Shown: positions 45,062 to 57,269 of the stretch, one piece after another
How the letters are laid out: the number at the start of each line of letters is the position of its first letter
Numbering within the stretch: the stretch's first letter is position 1
DNA from: Emergomyces orientalis
Lineage: Eukaryota > Ascomycota > Eurotiomycetes > Onygenales > Ajellomycetaceae
Assembly (NCBI GenBank): GCA_002110485.1
Contig: MOWL01000071.1
Coordinates: 248,001-312,000 of the forward strand
Length of the DNA: 64,000 bases
Reading direction: 5' to 3'
Translations under genes and position numbers: made by a program
The notes under the pieces: model-generated
Told to the model about the DNA's origin: nothing
Seen by the model: only the letters and a program-made list of their open reading frames with translations
Database searches by the model: none

Positions 45062-48000
45062 GTTTATGTATATAAATGTATGGTTTTCGTTCTAGCTGTT
45101 TCAAGGGAGCTCGCGGGGTGGAGTGTTTGTACAATGCGTATAGGCTGGATGCTTCTGTGTTAGCACTCAGTGCGTTTTTGTTAAAAAACGAATAAGAACA
45201 AAAAAAAAGAGAACGAATGTATGGATTTGAGGGAGCAACAGGTTGAGAATAGAGCTTTGATTTCCATGGTATAGTATAATTCTTTTGTTATGGGAATTGA
45301 GTAGAGCGTTTCTTGTCGTTTCGCGTAGGGGATTGTATGGGGACGGTGAGTATAAAATAGGGGTGAATGAATGTTTCAGTAAGAGGAACAATGGGTAACA
45401 CACGGGACAAGCACTTGTTGGACTAGACGAAGCAAAGTATGATTTTCGGTTCACCTCGGCCATGAATGAAAGATAGATTGAATACGGGGAGAATAAGGGA
45501 CAAGAAATGACAGGAGTAACACATGCAAGGGCTGTAATGGAGACATCAAAAGAAACTATTGATTAATTGATGGGTAAGGGAGAGTGAATCTGTAAGCTGT
45601 GGATATGAACTCTTGTGTCTCGATGTAATACCATACCTTTTTGTCTTTCTTGTTTGATACCAGTGAACCAGATCAAATCAAACCAATTCCAAAAAAATAA
45701 AAATAAAGCAATAACAATAAAGAATGGCTGGTGTTGAATCCGTTACGAAAACAACGACCTAAAATGAGTGACGAAGAATGAGAGTGAGAGAGATTTGATA
45801 GAACACGCAGAAAAAGGAGAGCGAAGGAGAGAGAGAGAGAGAGAGAGAGGAGAGAAATCGAAGCCGGGGCGGGCGCGAGGGTCCAGGCCGGGTTTTATTC
45901 AGGAAATCAAAAAGAGGCCCACGACGGAAATTGACTCTGACAGGATGCAGGGCCAAGAACGAGGGAGGGGAGTAAAAGAATAAGGCCCCCTGTCCGCCCA
46001 TCCGCCCATGGGTTTTTTTTGGCATGGGATGGAGATATGTAGGGGCATATCCGAAGGGGCGATGGAATAGCGGCCACGACAACGACGCCCACGGCCTACG
46101 AGCAACCAAACTCCAACTCCAACTAAATTAACCCACCCAACTAAAACGCCGCTAACAAATGACCAACTATTCTTGCTCGGCTGGGGAGGCTAGTATACTC
46201 AACATCGCAGCACGATACGACAGCTTGAGAGGGCCGAGACTCGTCACTAGTCAGGTCAGAGATTAACCTAACCTTAATTCCCGCCAATTTCTCTCCTCCT
46301 GATTTTTCTTGGACTCTCCGCCCTTTCGTGCTGCTGTACATAGTACGGCGGCTTCAGGCTCAAGGGGGGTTTTAATTATGATTTAGCCATTTTGGGTCTT
46401 GGGTTGGGTTTGGGATTTGTTAATTGAGGGGCTGAATTTGGATTGGCTGCTTTGTTCACGGCTTTGGAGGTTACTCAGCCCTCAGTAGTAGCTCAGACGA
46501 ATTTGAGACGGTGGTGCCCATGCAGAGGAATGAGGGGGATGTTATATCATGATGGTTTGGCTATCAATGATTTTCGTTCATAGATACCAATATCGATAAC
46601 AGCTCGCAATTCACAAGACATGTTTCATGCACATGAGATATTTTATCCTTCTTTTATCACCTTTGTGAGATCGCTTCTGGTTTCAACTTTCCTTTTTATT
46701 CCTGCGGATATCTCGTGTGTTGTTGAGACGGACCATTATTATATTTGTATGTCACAAACATTGCTTCTTCTCTTTTATTTTATTTTATCAGGCGTGCTGA
46801 ATCCTTCCATAGGGACTGCATCGTAACCTTCAAGGCGCATACGGTCTGAAAAGTTGGACAAGGCGGCTGTTGAACTGTTGGACTGTGAACTGGGGCTGTT
46901 CAGCTGCTGACCGCTGGGTGTCGAGGAAATTTCGGATATTTATGCGCCTTTTAAACCCACAAGGTATGTGGTACATGAACAGTGCAATTCCGTTGAACAG
47001 GTGAGTGAGGAAAGGTGATTTGTTTTCACAAACAAAATCAAATTTCAGCATTCCATCCGATCTCCACCCGCTCAAGTTGTGGACACGGCCAACGGCGAAT
47101 GGGGCTGAACCTTGATCCCCTTAGCCAGGAACAGCAACGCACCACAGCCACGCTAGGAGGGCGTGTCTTGCTTCAACTGGCTAGCCTAACCTTTGAAACT
47201 CGAAAGCCTCATTAAATCAGCTCTGGGATGCGCAGCCCCTTGCAGGTTCTTGGTAATCTGGGACCGAACTTTATCCAATTAACCCGCTGATCGTCATCAC
47301 GAAACCCCCCTAACAATGTGAATAGACCACTTAGGATAGTATTATTACTTCGAGATCGGATCCCTCCGCTGTGGGGAGGGAAACTCGCATAAGGAGAAAC
47401 AAAAACACATGGCCTCCACGTATGTCTCGGAGGTGCACACTCGATTGTATTTTTTAAGGTGGGGGATGTCTGAGGTACGTTTACATAGGGGTAGCCAGCA
47501 GTCATTGTGTTTCGCAAGCATAGGCGAAGCCAACGCAGAGAATCGCCAGCAAAACTGTTTAAGCCAACCCAACCTGCGGGAAGTTGGACCATAATCTGTA
47601 CACAACTGTCAACCATATTTACGAGACCAGCCCATAGTTACCGCAGTAAAGAGAATTCCGACCGCATCTTACATCTCGTTAGTGGCTAACAGCTGAGAGG
47701 CCTTTCCTGGATTCTCCTTTTTGTTTTTGCTTTTTCTCGCGTCTCTCGTACTGGAAATACGATCGTACTCTGTAGTACTGTACAGTACATACAGTACATA
47801 CAAACAAAATTGACACATCGTTGTTCTTTCGCATCTCGGCGCTCAACTCTGCTTGGTCTGGTATCGATATCAAAGTGTGAATACATCTGCTTTCTCTCTC
47901 TGTGCAGGTCTGCTACGGTATATGGCGGCTTTGCTACTCTCTGTACATTCCCTATAGCTAATCTATTCTCAAAGTTTGATTACTGATATCAAAAATATTT

Positions 48001-48479
48001 ATAAATTGTGTTTTAGTCAACCTGTGGTTGGGGTTAACTTAGAAACCCTTAGCCTCTAACCATTGAACCTTTTGGCCCAGCGGTTGAGGTCTATAAAGCG
48101 TTACGCTCTGCCCTTTTGACAGTGTGCATGTACGCCCTCTCGTTTCTCTCCCGTGTCATAATTTTATTACTTTTACTTGCCACGGCTCTGATTATCAGGG
48201 CAGTGGGTGCCCTGCTATGTGCAGAAGTGCGCAGTGAGTAGCACTTCGATAACTGTCTGTGGATGAGTAACTGACAAATGCAAGCGCGCAACTGACAATT
48301 TGGCCCCAACGTGGAAGTACTCGAAAGGGTTGGGATTTGTTACAAGTTGAACCACGCTATTTACCTTAGTTTCTCGAAGCGCCGTTATCAATCGAACCAT
48401 GAAATAGAGAGAAGCCATCTGACGGATACAACATCGATCCGCGTGGAAGATTACTGCCCCGGGTTTTCCATCAAGTTTC
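45062..48479. promoter_or_regulatory. TOS1 upstream region and gene-free spacer
   Basis: 3.4 kb with no supported gene. Near the TOS1 start, a minus-strand open frame with its own ATG (45167-45463, 98 codons) could be an upstream ORF if the leader is long. A (GA)n tract lies at 45827-45849. The stretch 47760-47805 repeats ACAGTACAT words. The remainder, 46.1-48.4 kb, is AT-rich without recognisable coding sequence. Confidence 0.4.
45827..45849. repeat. (GA)n microsatellite
   Basis: About 11 GA units in the spacer upstream of the TOS1-like gene. Confidence 0.9.
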
Positions 48480-49080
48480 ACCTCTCTCGCACTAGAGTCA
48501 CAAACAGCTACATATATGTCAAACTTCCACGCTTATCTACTTACCAGAGTAGCCACCCCGCCTTGATCAGTGGACGAGTACTTAAAGAAGCGGAAGTGTG
48601 CGAACTCCTTCGAGACACATCCACGTCCAAACCTCGCCCGTTACCACGGATGCGAGGTACGTGATGGCCGGATTACTGGGCTTTGCTCTACAAAGTATAA
48701 CGAGACACTGATCCAAATTCTTTCAGCAAACCTTTCGTACATGTATAAAATGAATGGCCGGTTATTTACATTGGAGAATCATGATCATTGTTTTTGGCTC
48801 GTGGGATCAAAAAGGGCACCCAATATCTTCATAGTTTTGGGATGATTCATAATGATTCAAACCCAAGCAACATCATGGTTGACGATGACGACCGCGCGGC
48901 TGTTATAGATTTTGATTCATGCCACCCGTAAAGATACGATTTAGGGCCAACAACGAAGAGGACATACGAATGGAATGATGAACCTGCTAACCTTGCTAAG
49001 CCAAGTAATCATCTGGCGGCAATACAGGAAATTCAAACGTGGTTGCGTGGTCAAAGGTGGACAGTTTTGTATTTTGATTC
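48480..49080 (+). pseudogene. decayed protein-kinase-like gene fragment
   Basis: Kinase-like sequence is spread over all three frames. Frame 1 carries KLPRLSTYQSS and LKEAEVCELLR; near 48612-48620 the similarity moves to another frame with HPRPNLARYHGC and VRDGRITGLC. About 60 bases of unrelated sequence follow. From about 48830 comes YLHSFGMIHNDSNPSNIMV and AVIDFDSCHP, equal to the catalytic loop (HxDxxPxN) and a DFD in place of DFG. An in-frame TAA sits at 48929-48931, after which YDLGP and IQTWLRGQRW continue in the same frame. At least two frame changes and one stop mean it is not functional. I recall related kinases as multi-copy in Onygenales; that is knowledge from memory, not a search. 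Confidence 0.75.
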
Positions 49081-50402
49081 AGGAGCTAAACCGCTTTCCA
49101 CTGGGGCACTCATTCGAGTTCCCCATTTGCTGCATGTACTCAAGAATGCAATGTTTAAAAAACGAATAAGATCCAATTTGTGCGTGAACCGCTGAACTAG
49201 CCAAGTTTCTGGCATCCTGATATCTTCAAGCATTGTGAACCCAGGAATGAGTGCTATCAGCCTCTGTTGATGAGATTCCCTTGCTTGGTTGAAACAAATA
49301 CAGAGTATATATGGGTTGTTTTGGCCACATTGCAGCGTTCCTGCTTGTTATACTTATCTCATTTTGGGATGTAATTGGTTGAGCTGGCGGTTGCAACCAA
49401 GTAGTTATTGGTTGGCACTGTGGAGTGTGCAAAAAATTTCTCATTGAGCAGCAACTGTTCAGTTGTTGGCATTGAATGACGCAATTATTCTGGGACTTCA
49501 TGTGGACTCCAAAACTCAATATTCTTTCTAAACAAATAGTCTATGAACACAGTTAAATAGGTGGTTATTTATTGTCTGGTATTATTATATTATACATACA
49601 TCCATATCCGATGTAGATGTGGCCAATTCGATAAACCTATCTAAAGTAGCTGCTAAACAAGTCTAGAGACAAAATAAAAGAGATCTCCGTTAACTACATT
49701 TTCCAGCATCACATGGAACTTTTCATATCCATCACTAGATAAACCTCCTCTAAAAACCCATGGAGTGGAGCGGCCCTTTTGAATGGATAAATGCAATCAA
49801 TCAAGAACCCGCTCCTACGCGAGTGGAGCCGTTCGTTTCCATAATCGCATCACAGCCCATGTACTACAGCAGATACTGGTTTGGCGTCTCGTCAAACCTT
49901 CCCGAAGAAACGGGTTCTCTGTAGTTTGCTTCCTGGATCTTGCTGCATCCTTTCCTCTCGCCGCCAATTTCAGCCGCCAATATCGCAACCCTCGAAGCTG
50001 GCAATAGCAAGTGAAACGCCGGTGTCGGGGCGCTGGATGGCTTCTCTCAAAAAAGCCGGATGGAGAAGTTGGATGATAGGGTGACGAGCGGGCATCGTGG
50101 TAGGTCTTGCAATGCCGGAATGAAACGTCACGTCACCATGATAGCCGCCGTATCATGTATTTTTCATTTCCATTTCAGACGCGTGTTGATAAAAGGGGAT
50201 GACGCCCAGGGTTGCATATTCGTGCAGCACCAGTCAGAGATATCGCCATAGGCAAGGGAGCGTGGTATCTCTTGGGCTATCATGAAATATTCGTACAGGA
50301 GACCTTGCCGCAATTCCTAACCCGAGCGCTCAGATAGGTTTGGTGTAATAGTCGAGATAGGTATTCGACACAAATTTCTCAACAAATCTCTTAGGCATAA
50401 TT
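49081..50402. other. 1.3-kb spacer right of the kinase pseudogene
   Basis: No recognisable gene; the 3' region of ATG14 lies at the right edge. AT-rich at 49.5-49.75 kb. The short open frames present have no family features. Confidence 0.35.
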
Positions 50403-52066
50403 TCATCTATTCTTTAACTTGGTCCATCCGCTTGTCCCCTTTGGTCGGTGGCTGTTTGTCGTCTCCTCATCAGCATGGTTATCATCATCTAGCGCTTTAG
50501 TTGTGATAAAGCTAGCGGTCTCGCTTAGCACGCCGTCCGCTGTAGTTGAAGAGGAATTCGTTGCCGCCGGAACGGGTTGTTCTTCTTCCCTGAGAATCTG
50601 CTTTTGAGAATCTTCGTCCTCCCATTCTGTTTTGTCGAGCAACTCCCACTCTGCACTCGCCATTTCTCCTAGAAGAACGGATTTCAGCTTGTCAACGACC
50701 TTGGCCGTGGAAGGTTGCTTCCATTTTCTCATAAATTCCGTTCCTTCCGCGCCTCCAAGGAACGAGTGTGCTGTTCCATGAGAATAATGGCCAAGCATCG
50801 GGAATGAGTTGGTTCGTTGGATGGCAGATTTGGAAGAATCCTGATTAGAAATCGGAAGTTTTGCCTGGTTATCCCGGGTTGATAGCACTCTTGTTAAGGC
50901 TAACGCTTGAGACGGCTGCGCGACGAGTAGCATCCATAAGTTGCGACCCATATCGTAGATATCCTCCCAGGATTCGAAACCAACGTGGAGTCCTTGAGTA
51001 CGACACACCCAATAAATGTTCCAAGCTAGAAGTGCCACTCCCTCAAGGAATAACCCATAGGTGGCAGGGTCTTCTTGTGCAAGCTTTGGCAGCGATTTGT
51101 TGATATAAAGGGGCCGTGGGCGTGGAGGTGGTCTGATATCGGCAGTTCGAGAAGCCGTTGGACTCGTCGAGGATGATTGAGAAGGTGATGAACCGGGAAA
51201 TTTTGTCTCATGTGACAAATATGAGGATGATGGCGAAAATATGGTCGGCAGTGGGTAATTTCGATGGGGCAGGGTTATCTCTGCAGGTAATCGTAGCGAG
51301 AGGTAATGCGAAACGAGGACCAAGAGGTGGGAAATGTAGGTAAGAGACGTGGTAATGTGTATATGGCTTGCACCTATATATTTGACTCAGCCATGATGTT
51401 AACAGGATATCGCTCTACGACAACCTTACCGTTCAAGTCTCTGAGATCAACAATACTGACTCCTCCAATAGTATAAACAGCGACGAGTTCGCCATTCTTC
51501 CGCCTCGTCCTCTGGCGCAAACGATAAAGATTGGCGGCTTCGCGGCACAGGAAAACTCTAGATTGTGCGGTTTTATTATGCAGGCTATTCCATAGGTGCT
51601 CGGTTCTCTTGATGTTCTTTTGCACGTTAGCTAACATCGAAGCCCGGCGTTCTGTTACTTGGTATGTAGCGGATTCCACATCCGATCGTCGCTGTTTGAG
51701 TAGAGCCTTGCGACGGGCAATATCTTCTCTCCCTTCTCCAATTTCTTCCCTTAACGCAGCTATGCGGTCGAGAATCGCCGATGTCCTCGCGGTCGACTGC
51801 GAAGCACGGCTTTTGGCTGCTTGAATGGCCCAGCGAGACGAGTGTTCCTTAAATTTCAGGTCATCTGGAAGCCCATCCTCCACAGGTTCAGTATCATTTG
51901 TACTTTTAGTCACCACTGCAGCTTCAATTTCTTTTCCAATAGCTTCCTTTTCCAATAAAATCTTGGCATGATCGAGGCGAAGAGGATAGAGCTGGTTTCG
52001 GGTACATGTTGGGCACAGAAGCTGAAGTCGGGAGTTAGGCCCACGATCACATACGTGGCAACTCAT
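50403..52066 (-). CDS. ATG14: autophagy protein Atg14 (PI3-kinase complex I subunit)
   Basis: Two exons on the minus strand, 51430-52066 and 50403-51373; 535 residues. The N-terminus has the Cys pairs C3/C6 and C18/C21 (SCHVCDRG, LLCPTC) typical of Atg14/Barkor. A coiled coil spans roughly residues 35-160, rich in Lys, Glu, Arg and Gln. Then NLYRLRQR and VYTIGGVSIVDLRDLNG lead across the junction to TSLTYISHLLVLVSHYLSLRLPAEITLPHRNYPLPTIF, a conserved Atg14/UVRAG-family block. The C-terminal half has GLFLEGVALLAWNIYWVCRTQGL and a Ser/Thr-rich tail. Atg14 targets Vps34-Vps15-Atg6 to the phagophore assembly site. The Vps38 alternative is less likely given the N-terminal Cys cluster. It is divergent from the next gene over 634 bases. 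Confidence 0.88.
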
Positions 52067-52700
52067 AACCGGGGATTTCGCAACGTCTATTGATCAACTG
52101 TCCAACAAATATGGTTGAGTTCCCATACTCTCTCCAATATGCCTCAATAGACGGGAACTGCTGTTGGTCGAAAGACCACTAGGATGACCACAGCTGTTGA
52201 TTTCATGGGCAACTTTCATGACTCGGGCTGATACGAAAGCGGCGGCAGTTACTTCAAAATATTTGCCACTAAAAACATCTCGATATTTCCAACTAAAACC
52301 CACTGCAGAAACAGGAGGAAACCCAGTCGTAGACCGTACTTTTAAATGCTGTTTGATGACTCGATGTCGAAGAAGCCGAAGTTGCCTTGAGAGTACTCGA
52401 AGCGTCGTGATGATGTCACCTGATAGCCGAGGTGTGTTTGCATTGTTTGCACCAATTTTGGTAGTGGAAGGAGGTAGCTTGCTTTTGTCTCGTGGACAAC
52501 TTCCTCGGGGTCACATTGAGAGATCATGTCTGCGATTCAAAAATCGACAAGCAGCGGCAGTTAGATTCAGCACACGGGGGTTCAGGTTCTGGTTGCCATA
52601 GTACCTAGGTGATAATACGGGTGTGGCTCAGTGAAAGTAGTCCTTGAAGCTAACATGATCAGACACTGAAAATAACGTACTTAGCCCCAGAAATCTCACA
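52067..52700. promoter_or_regulatory. divergent promoter ATG14 / coiled-coil gene
   Basis: 634 bases between start codons pointing apart. No repeats or RNA genes seen. Confidence 0.4.
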
Positions 52701-53360
52701 ATGTCGAGCGACAATTCCAGTCCGCCATCACTGATACCTCGCCCGGTTGCTGGAAACCCAGTGCCTGGGAAAGAAGACCCAGATATGAGCCCCAATGCTC
52801 AGAATCCTGAAACCAGCGCGGAGCATATCTCGGAGGATATTAGCCATGAAGCGGAGGATAGACTAATCGATGAATGCGAGAACTTGGCACTCTCCCTTCG
52901 TGGTTGTGACTGGGAACAGCTGCAGAAAAAGTTTACAGATGCGATGGATGAGAGGTCCCAGGCGGAGATGGGTCTACAAAAAGAAACAGCTGAACTACTT
53001 GAGGTTTGTACTGCATAATTTACTCTCCAGGCATACCATGGATATTAAAGATATACGACAGATGTTCATCGTATGGTCACAAACGACAGCCTACCGTGAC
53101 GAAGATAGAGCATATAAGAGGTAGGTTTTTGTCATAATCAACTTTTGCAAAGATATAAAGAAGCTAACCGTTTTTTTTACTTCCAGGTTCAAAACACGAA
53201 TGGGTTTCGCACAGAACTCTGAAGCTAAGTTGGAAGAGAAGAAGATACACTGTATGGTCGTGACTGCCAGAGAAAAAAATACCATACATACTGACAGCTT
53301 GCAGATGCGAATGTCGTGAAGGCTTTTGAAAATGCCCTTGCACTCCTCCGGGTTGATTGA
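52701..53360 (+). CDS. small conserved coiled-coil protein, function unknown
   Basis: Four exons: 52701-53003, 53062-53120, 53187-53251, 53305-53360; 160 residues. All introns are GT-AG with matching phases. The donor of intron 1 (GTTTGT) and the 65-base exon 3 were chosen because they keep the frame through the end. The N-terminal 45 residues are Pro/Ser-rich and disordered. The rest is a continuous helical, heptad-like region (DRLIDECENLALSLRGCDWEQLQKKF, then RMGFAQNSEAKLEEKKIHYANVVKAFENALALLRVD). I have the impression of a conserved Eurotiomycete protein but cannot name it; a scaffold or kinetochore/spindle type role is only possible, not shown. The next gene starts 231 bases downstream on the same strand. 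Confidence 0.68.
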
Positions 53361-53590
53361 ATGCTGGCTGCTTTTATTTTATATTCAAAGGGAGCTTGGG
53401 TGACATAACCACGTGCTATCTCACGCCAAGCCTTTCACAAGGTGGAGACCCACCGCCTTGCGTCATTCTGCCGGTTGACTTGTCTCGTTGCTTCATGAAC
53501 ATAAAGCAAACTTGCTTTACTGGCTGTGCAATAGCGTTGATTTGCTGTTCGTCTTTCTATGCTATATCCTGTGTATATCATATATGTATT

Positions 53591-54656
53591 ATGGAGGGTG
53601 AACCATCAAAAGATGATGCTGCGCTTTTGGAGCGCTTGAATGCTCTGAAACCATCCACAGTCCAACTAGGACAAACACCGTTCGTAATCGTCCTGGCAGT
53701 TTGATTGAGATGTGCAGAATAACGGTTCTGATTGACGCTTTGTAGTCTTCCTCTTGACTTTTCGGACGACGATGCGGACGACCAACCCATCGGCGATTTG
53801 TCTACACGATTTATGGGACTTGGTACTTCCACTTCATTTGGAGCATCTAAGCTCCCGCAAGTCGGTCTAGATACCTTTATCAGCTCCGGGGATGAGATAG
53901 AAGGTTTACTTTCGGATCTGCAAAGCAAGATCTGGACGCAATCTCAGGAGCTAGACGACGCGGGGGATGTTGACAGTTTACTCAGGAAAACTAAAGGGTT
54001 TCTGAATTCTTCTTCTCAGTATCAGAACCTGAAAGCTCGTCAAGGGCTTCCACCACACCGGGGGCCCAGCAAAGCAAAGGATGGCGACGAGAATTCGGAA
54101 GATAAAGACGCTGATGATTATCTCCAAAGGGTTCTTGATGAACTAGGTGCGGGGGACCATCAAGCAGCGGAGCCAGCAGAAATATCGTTGTGCTCCTGCA
54201 GATCACACAACAGGCGGGAAAGCAACCGCATCAGCAGACCAGCCCGTAACAAACGGGGAGCCAGACACAGAGATATCCGCGCCCACACACTCAAATTCCC
54301 TACCGTCAACCCTTAATCTCCCTTCAACCCCATCAGCACTCCGCTCCCAACCACCTCAAGAACCTCAACTCGAAGCCGATCCTAACTCACCAGAGCTCCC
54401 CACTGCGCCTACGTTCGCACCTGCCGAAAACCCCATCCACATCACTAACAATCGGCACGGCAAGCGCTGGAATAACATTGATGATAACCTGAAGCCGTTT
54501 TGGTGTTGTATTTGCAGCGATGATGCGAGCGTAAAATGCATTGATTGCGACGCAGAGTTGTTGTATTGTCCGCGTTGTTGGCGGGAGGTGCACGTTGAAG
54601 AGGGGAGTGCGGAGGAGAGAACTCACAGGAAAATGAGGTTTGAGAGGGATAGATGA
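53591..54656 (+). CDS. ANCHR/ZFYVE19-like zinc-finger protein (abscission checkpoint type)
   Basis: Three exons: 53591-53679, 53746-54146, 54202-54656; 314 residues. The N-terminus MEGEPSKDDAALLERLNAL resembles the ANCHR MIM1-like helix, followed by LSTRFMGLG. A middle DEIEGLLSDLQSKI and YLQRVLDELD pair resembles the second helical motif. The C-terminal zinc-binding B-box-like domain reads FWCCICSDDASVKCIDCDAELLYCPRCWREVH. Human ANCHR (ZFYVE19) holds Vps4 at the midbody to delay abscission when chromatin is trapped. The fungal version lacks an N-terminal FYVE domain here, so a role in ESCRT/Vps4 or septation is inference. Intron 2 (54147-54201) is only 55 bases but restores the frame exactly; donor GTTCGT of intron 1 is weak. 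Confidence 0.72.
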
Positions 54657-55302
54657 TGGGGTTCTCTTTTCTCTTTGTTGGCGTTATGTGAGCAGAGTTT
54701 CGGGGTTTTTTTTAACTTTTACTTTTCTAAGCGACGTATTATTCTGTCTTTATCACTTGACAAAAATTTTCACCCTTGACTAAGTATCTCTGGTATATAC
54801 CATATGATCTCTAATGAAAACCGCAATGTACAACAAAAAATGGAGACTACCGTTTAGTTTTCTCAACTAAACTGAGGATCACCCAATACCTAGGTAGTGC
54901 AAACTCAACATAGGACACGTATGTACAGTACTTCCCGATCCCAACCCGAAATACTCGTTGGAACCCTGCCCTCAAATTTGTGCTGAATAAATAACCTCTC
55001 AACCAACCAAGTAATTGAATAACCCAACACCGTACCAGTGAGCAAATTTACATGTTTTAATGTACCATCCAACCCAAGTTTGTCCAACCCAACCTGAAAC
55101 CCACCTAGAACTGCATTGTCATCGCAATATATATACGAGGAACTTCCAGCATCCCAACACATCCCCAGAGTCCTAAGCTCATCGCCCACAAGACAAAAGG
55201 CAAAAGATATCATCCAGGGAAATAAGTACAAAATAACTGTTGGGCTTTTGCCGAGTTTTGAATATTCTCCCCTTGTCTCTCTATCACCCTTTAGTCGACC
55301 CT
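54657..55302. terminator. convergent spacer, ANCHR-like / LMBRD1-type gene
   Basis: 646 bases between facing stop codons, AT-rich at 54.7-54.9 kb. Minus-strand open sequence continues into 54905-55302 only in frames that do not join the transporter's last exon. No gene seen. Confidence 0.4.
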
Positions 55303-57269
55303 TTATTCTCGAGTACCTCGACCGGCGGAACCGGAGACCTGGGGCGATCTGTTCCTGCGGCCCGTTATATCTTCCCATGTGGCCCCAAATCTCCTTCCCG
55401 TACTTGCCAACAGCCCTTCCTCCTCTGCTTCTTCCGCGTCTTCGTCGAGTTGTTGTTCGTCTAACTTTGGCGTGCGGAATATCGTGGTGAGGAAGACAAG
55501 GAGAGCAAATCCTGTGTAGTAAATGGGTGAGGCGTGATTAGTTATTTAATATTCCATTTCCTTTATATTTTGTGAAAATATTAGGATGCTCTGGGGAGGT
55601 TCTTAGGTTCAGGTTAACTAGTAACTTACCGAGAAAGAAGAACTGCGCCCAGAAGTCGACGATACCAAAGACCGGGAAATTCAAAGTGATGCGGTTCAAA
55701 AATGTGCTGGCGACCGTGGGGGTGCAGATTTCTTTAGCGGAAGGGTTTTCTGCTAGTTCTGAGCAGGGCTTAATAAGGGGGGCGAGACCTGTACAGTCTA
55801 GCTGTTCTCCAGGGTGTTTGGGTGGGTGGTCGCAGAAGGTTTGCGGGCCGTAGGTTGCATATTGTGGAACAACGACCATTGAGATGGAATAATTGAGTGC
55901 GAGCGCGATCAGGGTCAACATCACCGTGGCGATAAGGAGAGCTTGAGGTGACGTATGGCCCTTGCGGATCTGGAATATTCTGACCCATAAAAAGCGTATT
56001 CCTATCGTGGCAATTCCAACGACGGAGCTGCAGAAGAAGAGAAGCACCAAGAAAATGAAGAGGACATAATCAACTGGGAAAACCTTGGCAGCCTGAACGA
56101 ATGCCCAGTTCACCGGATTGAAAATGTTGGTTTTCCCTAGGATATAGCCGCAGTGTTGTTTGCAAACCGAATTCATCGCCTTGTCGATGCTAGTTAGGAG
56201 CATGGAGACCCAAACCAACATGGCAATAACAAGTAAAAGGAGACCACCTAAAAGCTTAAGAGGGCGGAAGACGGCCGAAACCTTGAACCATGCTTTCAGG
56301 AGCCAGCTCCCCCTCTCCCGTCGAGCTTCCTCCGCCAAGCGCTGCCGTCGTCGTAAGGTCCGTTCCTCGCGTACCAGGGAATCAAGCTCCCTTCGCTGTT
56401 TCGAAGATAGCGTATCCGGATTCCCGCCGCAGCGGCCTTCTAGCTGGCGTTGGCGCTCTATATTCTCTTCCAGCCGTGACGCTGTGTTGGCACTGAGAGT
56501 CGGGCTGGAAATTGCTGGGGCCGATTTGATAAAAGTGACGGGAAGCAAGGCCAAGCCGGCAGATGTATATAAGACATACACCAAAATACCAATTGTGATG
56601 AGCAAGCCAAGAGCAAAAGTCAAAGCTCGTTCTCCATCTGAATTGAAACGTTAGTATGGCATTTCCTCAAATAATCCTCACATCTCTTCTAATGGAAAGT
56701 TGAAGAAACGTACGATTTTCGGTGAGCAACTTTCTGAAATAATCCAGATCGAAATTTGGTGCGTCCCTGTTTCGCGCCACCGGTACGAAAAATCCAACCA
56801 GGAAGAGGATGACGGCTAGCAGAATAAAAGCTATAGTGTATTTGAAGGCGCCCCAGAATCTTTTCCCCCAAGTCTGAAAACCCTCTTCAGCTGCTACTTC
56901 ATCATACTCTTCATACCAGAAGTAGGTGAAAGGTACCACTAACAGGCAAAGCACCGCGTCGAGAGAGTAGAGGAAATAATATGCCACTGTTAAGGAGAAG
57001 GTAATCTTGTCGACCTCATCCTGCGTCGCCCAGGATTTTCGCCTCCCTTCTTTGGACAAAGTGGTAGAAGACACCAAAGCCACATCAACTGGCAGTAAAA
57101 GGACCGTCGCTAGCAACGCTGTGAGGGTGAATATGCAGACCGCAGTGACATATGCAGACCGTTCACGAGGGGTTTGGTAGATGTAAAAGAAAATGGATGC
57201 CACGGCGATGAGGATAAAAACGACAATCGCGTATACTATCCATATTAGAGTAGACTGTAGTAATGCCAT
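55303..57269 (-). CDS. LMBR1-domain lysosomal (vacuolar) cobalamin transporter, LMBRD1-like
   Basis: Three exons on the minus strand: 56714-57269, 55630-56637, 55303-55511; 590 residues, the size of fungal proteins named probable lysosomal cobalamin transporter. About nine membrane segments: two near 5-60 (LIWIVYAIVVFILIAVASIFFYIY), others near 95-125 and 155-180. A charged cytosolic loop at about 225-290 (ERQRQLEGRC, REERTLRRRQRL) is followed by GGLLLLVIAMLVWVSMLLTS, VDYVLFIFLVLLFFCSSVVGIATIG and two more before the C-terminal acidic tail (LDEQQLDEDAEEAEEEGLL). LMBRD1 exports cobalamin from lysosomes in animals; most fungi lack B12 metabolism, so the substrate in this organism is doubtful and the family name should not be read as a proven function. 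It is divergent from CFT1. Confidence 0.88.

Noticed and set aside
47212..47616. Overlapping open frames on both strands near 47.2-47.7 kb
   Set aside because: No ATG-supported frame with a recognisable motif; mutually antisense, as expected by chance.
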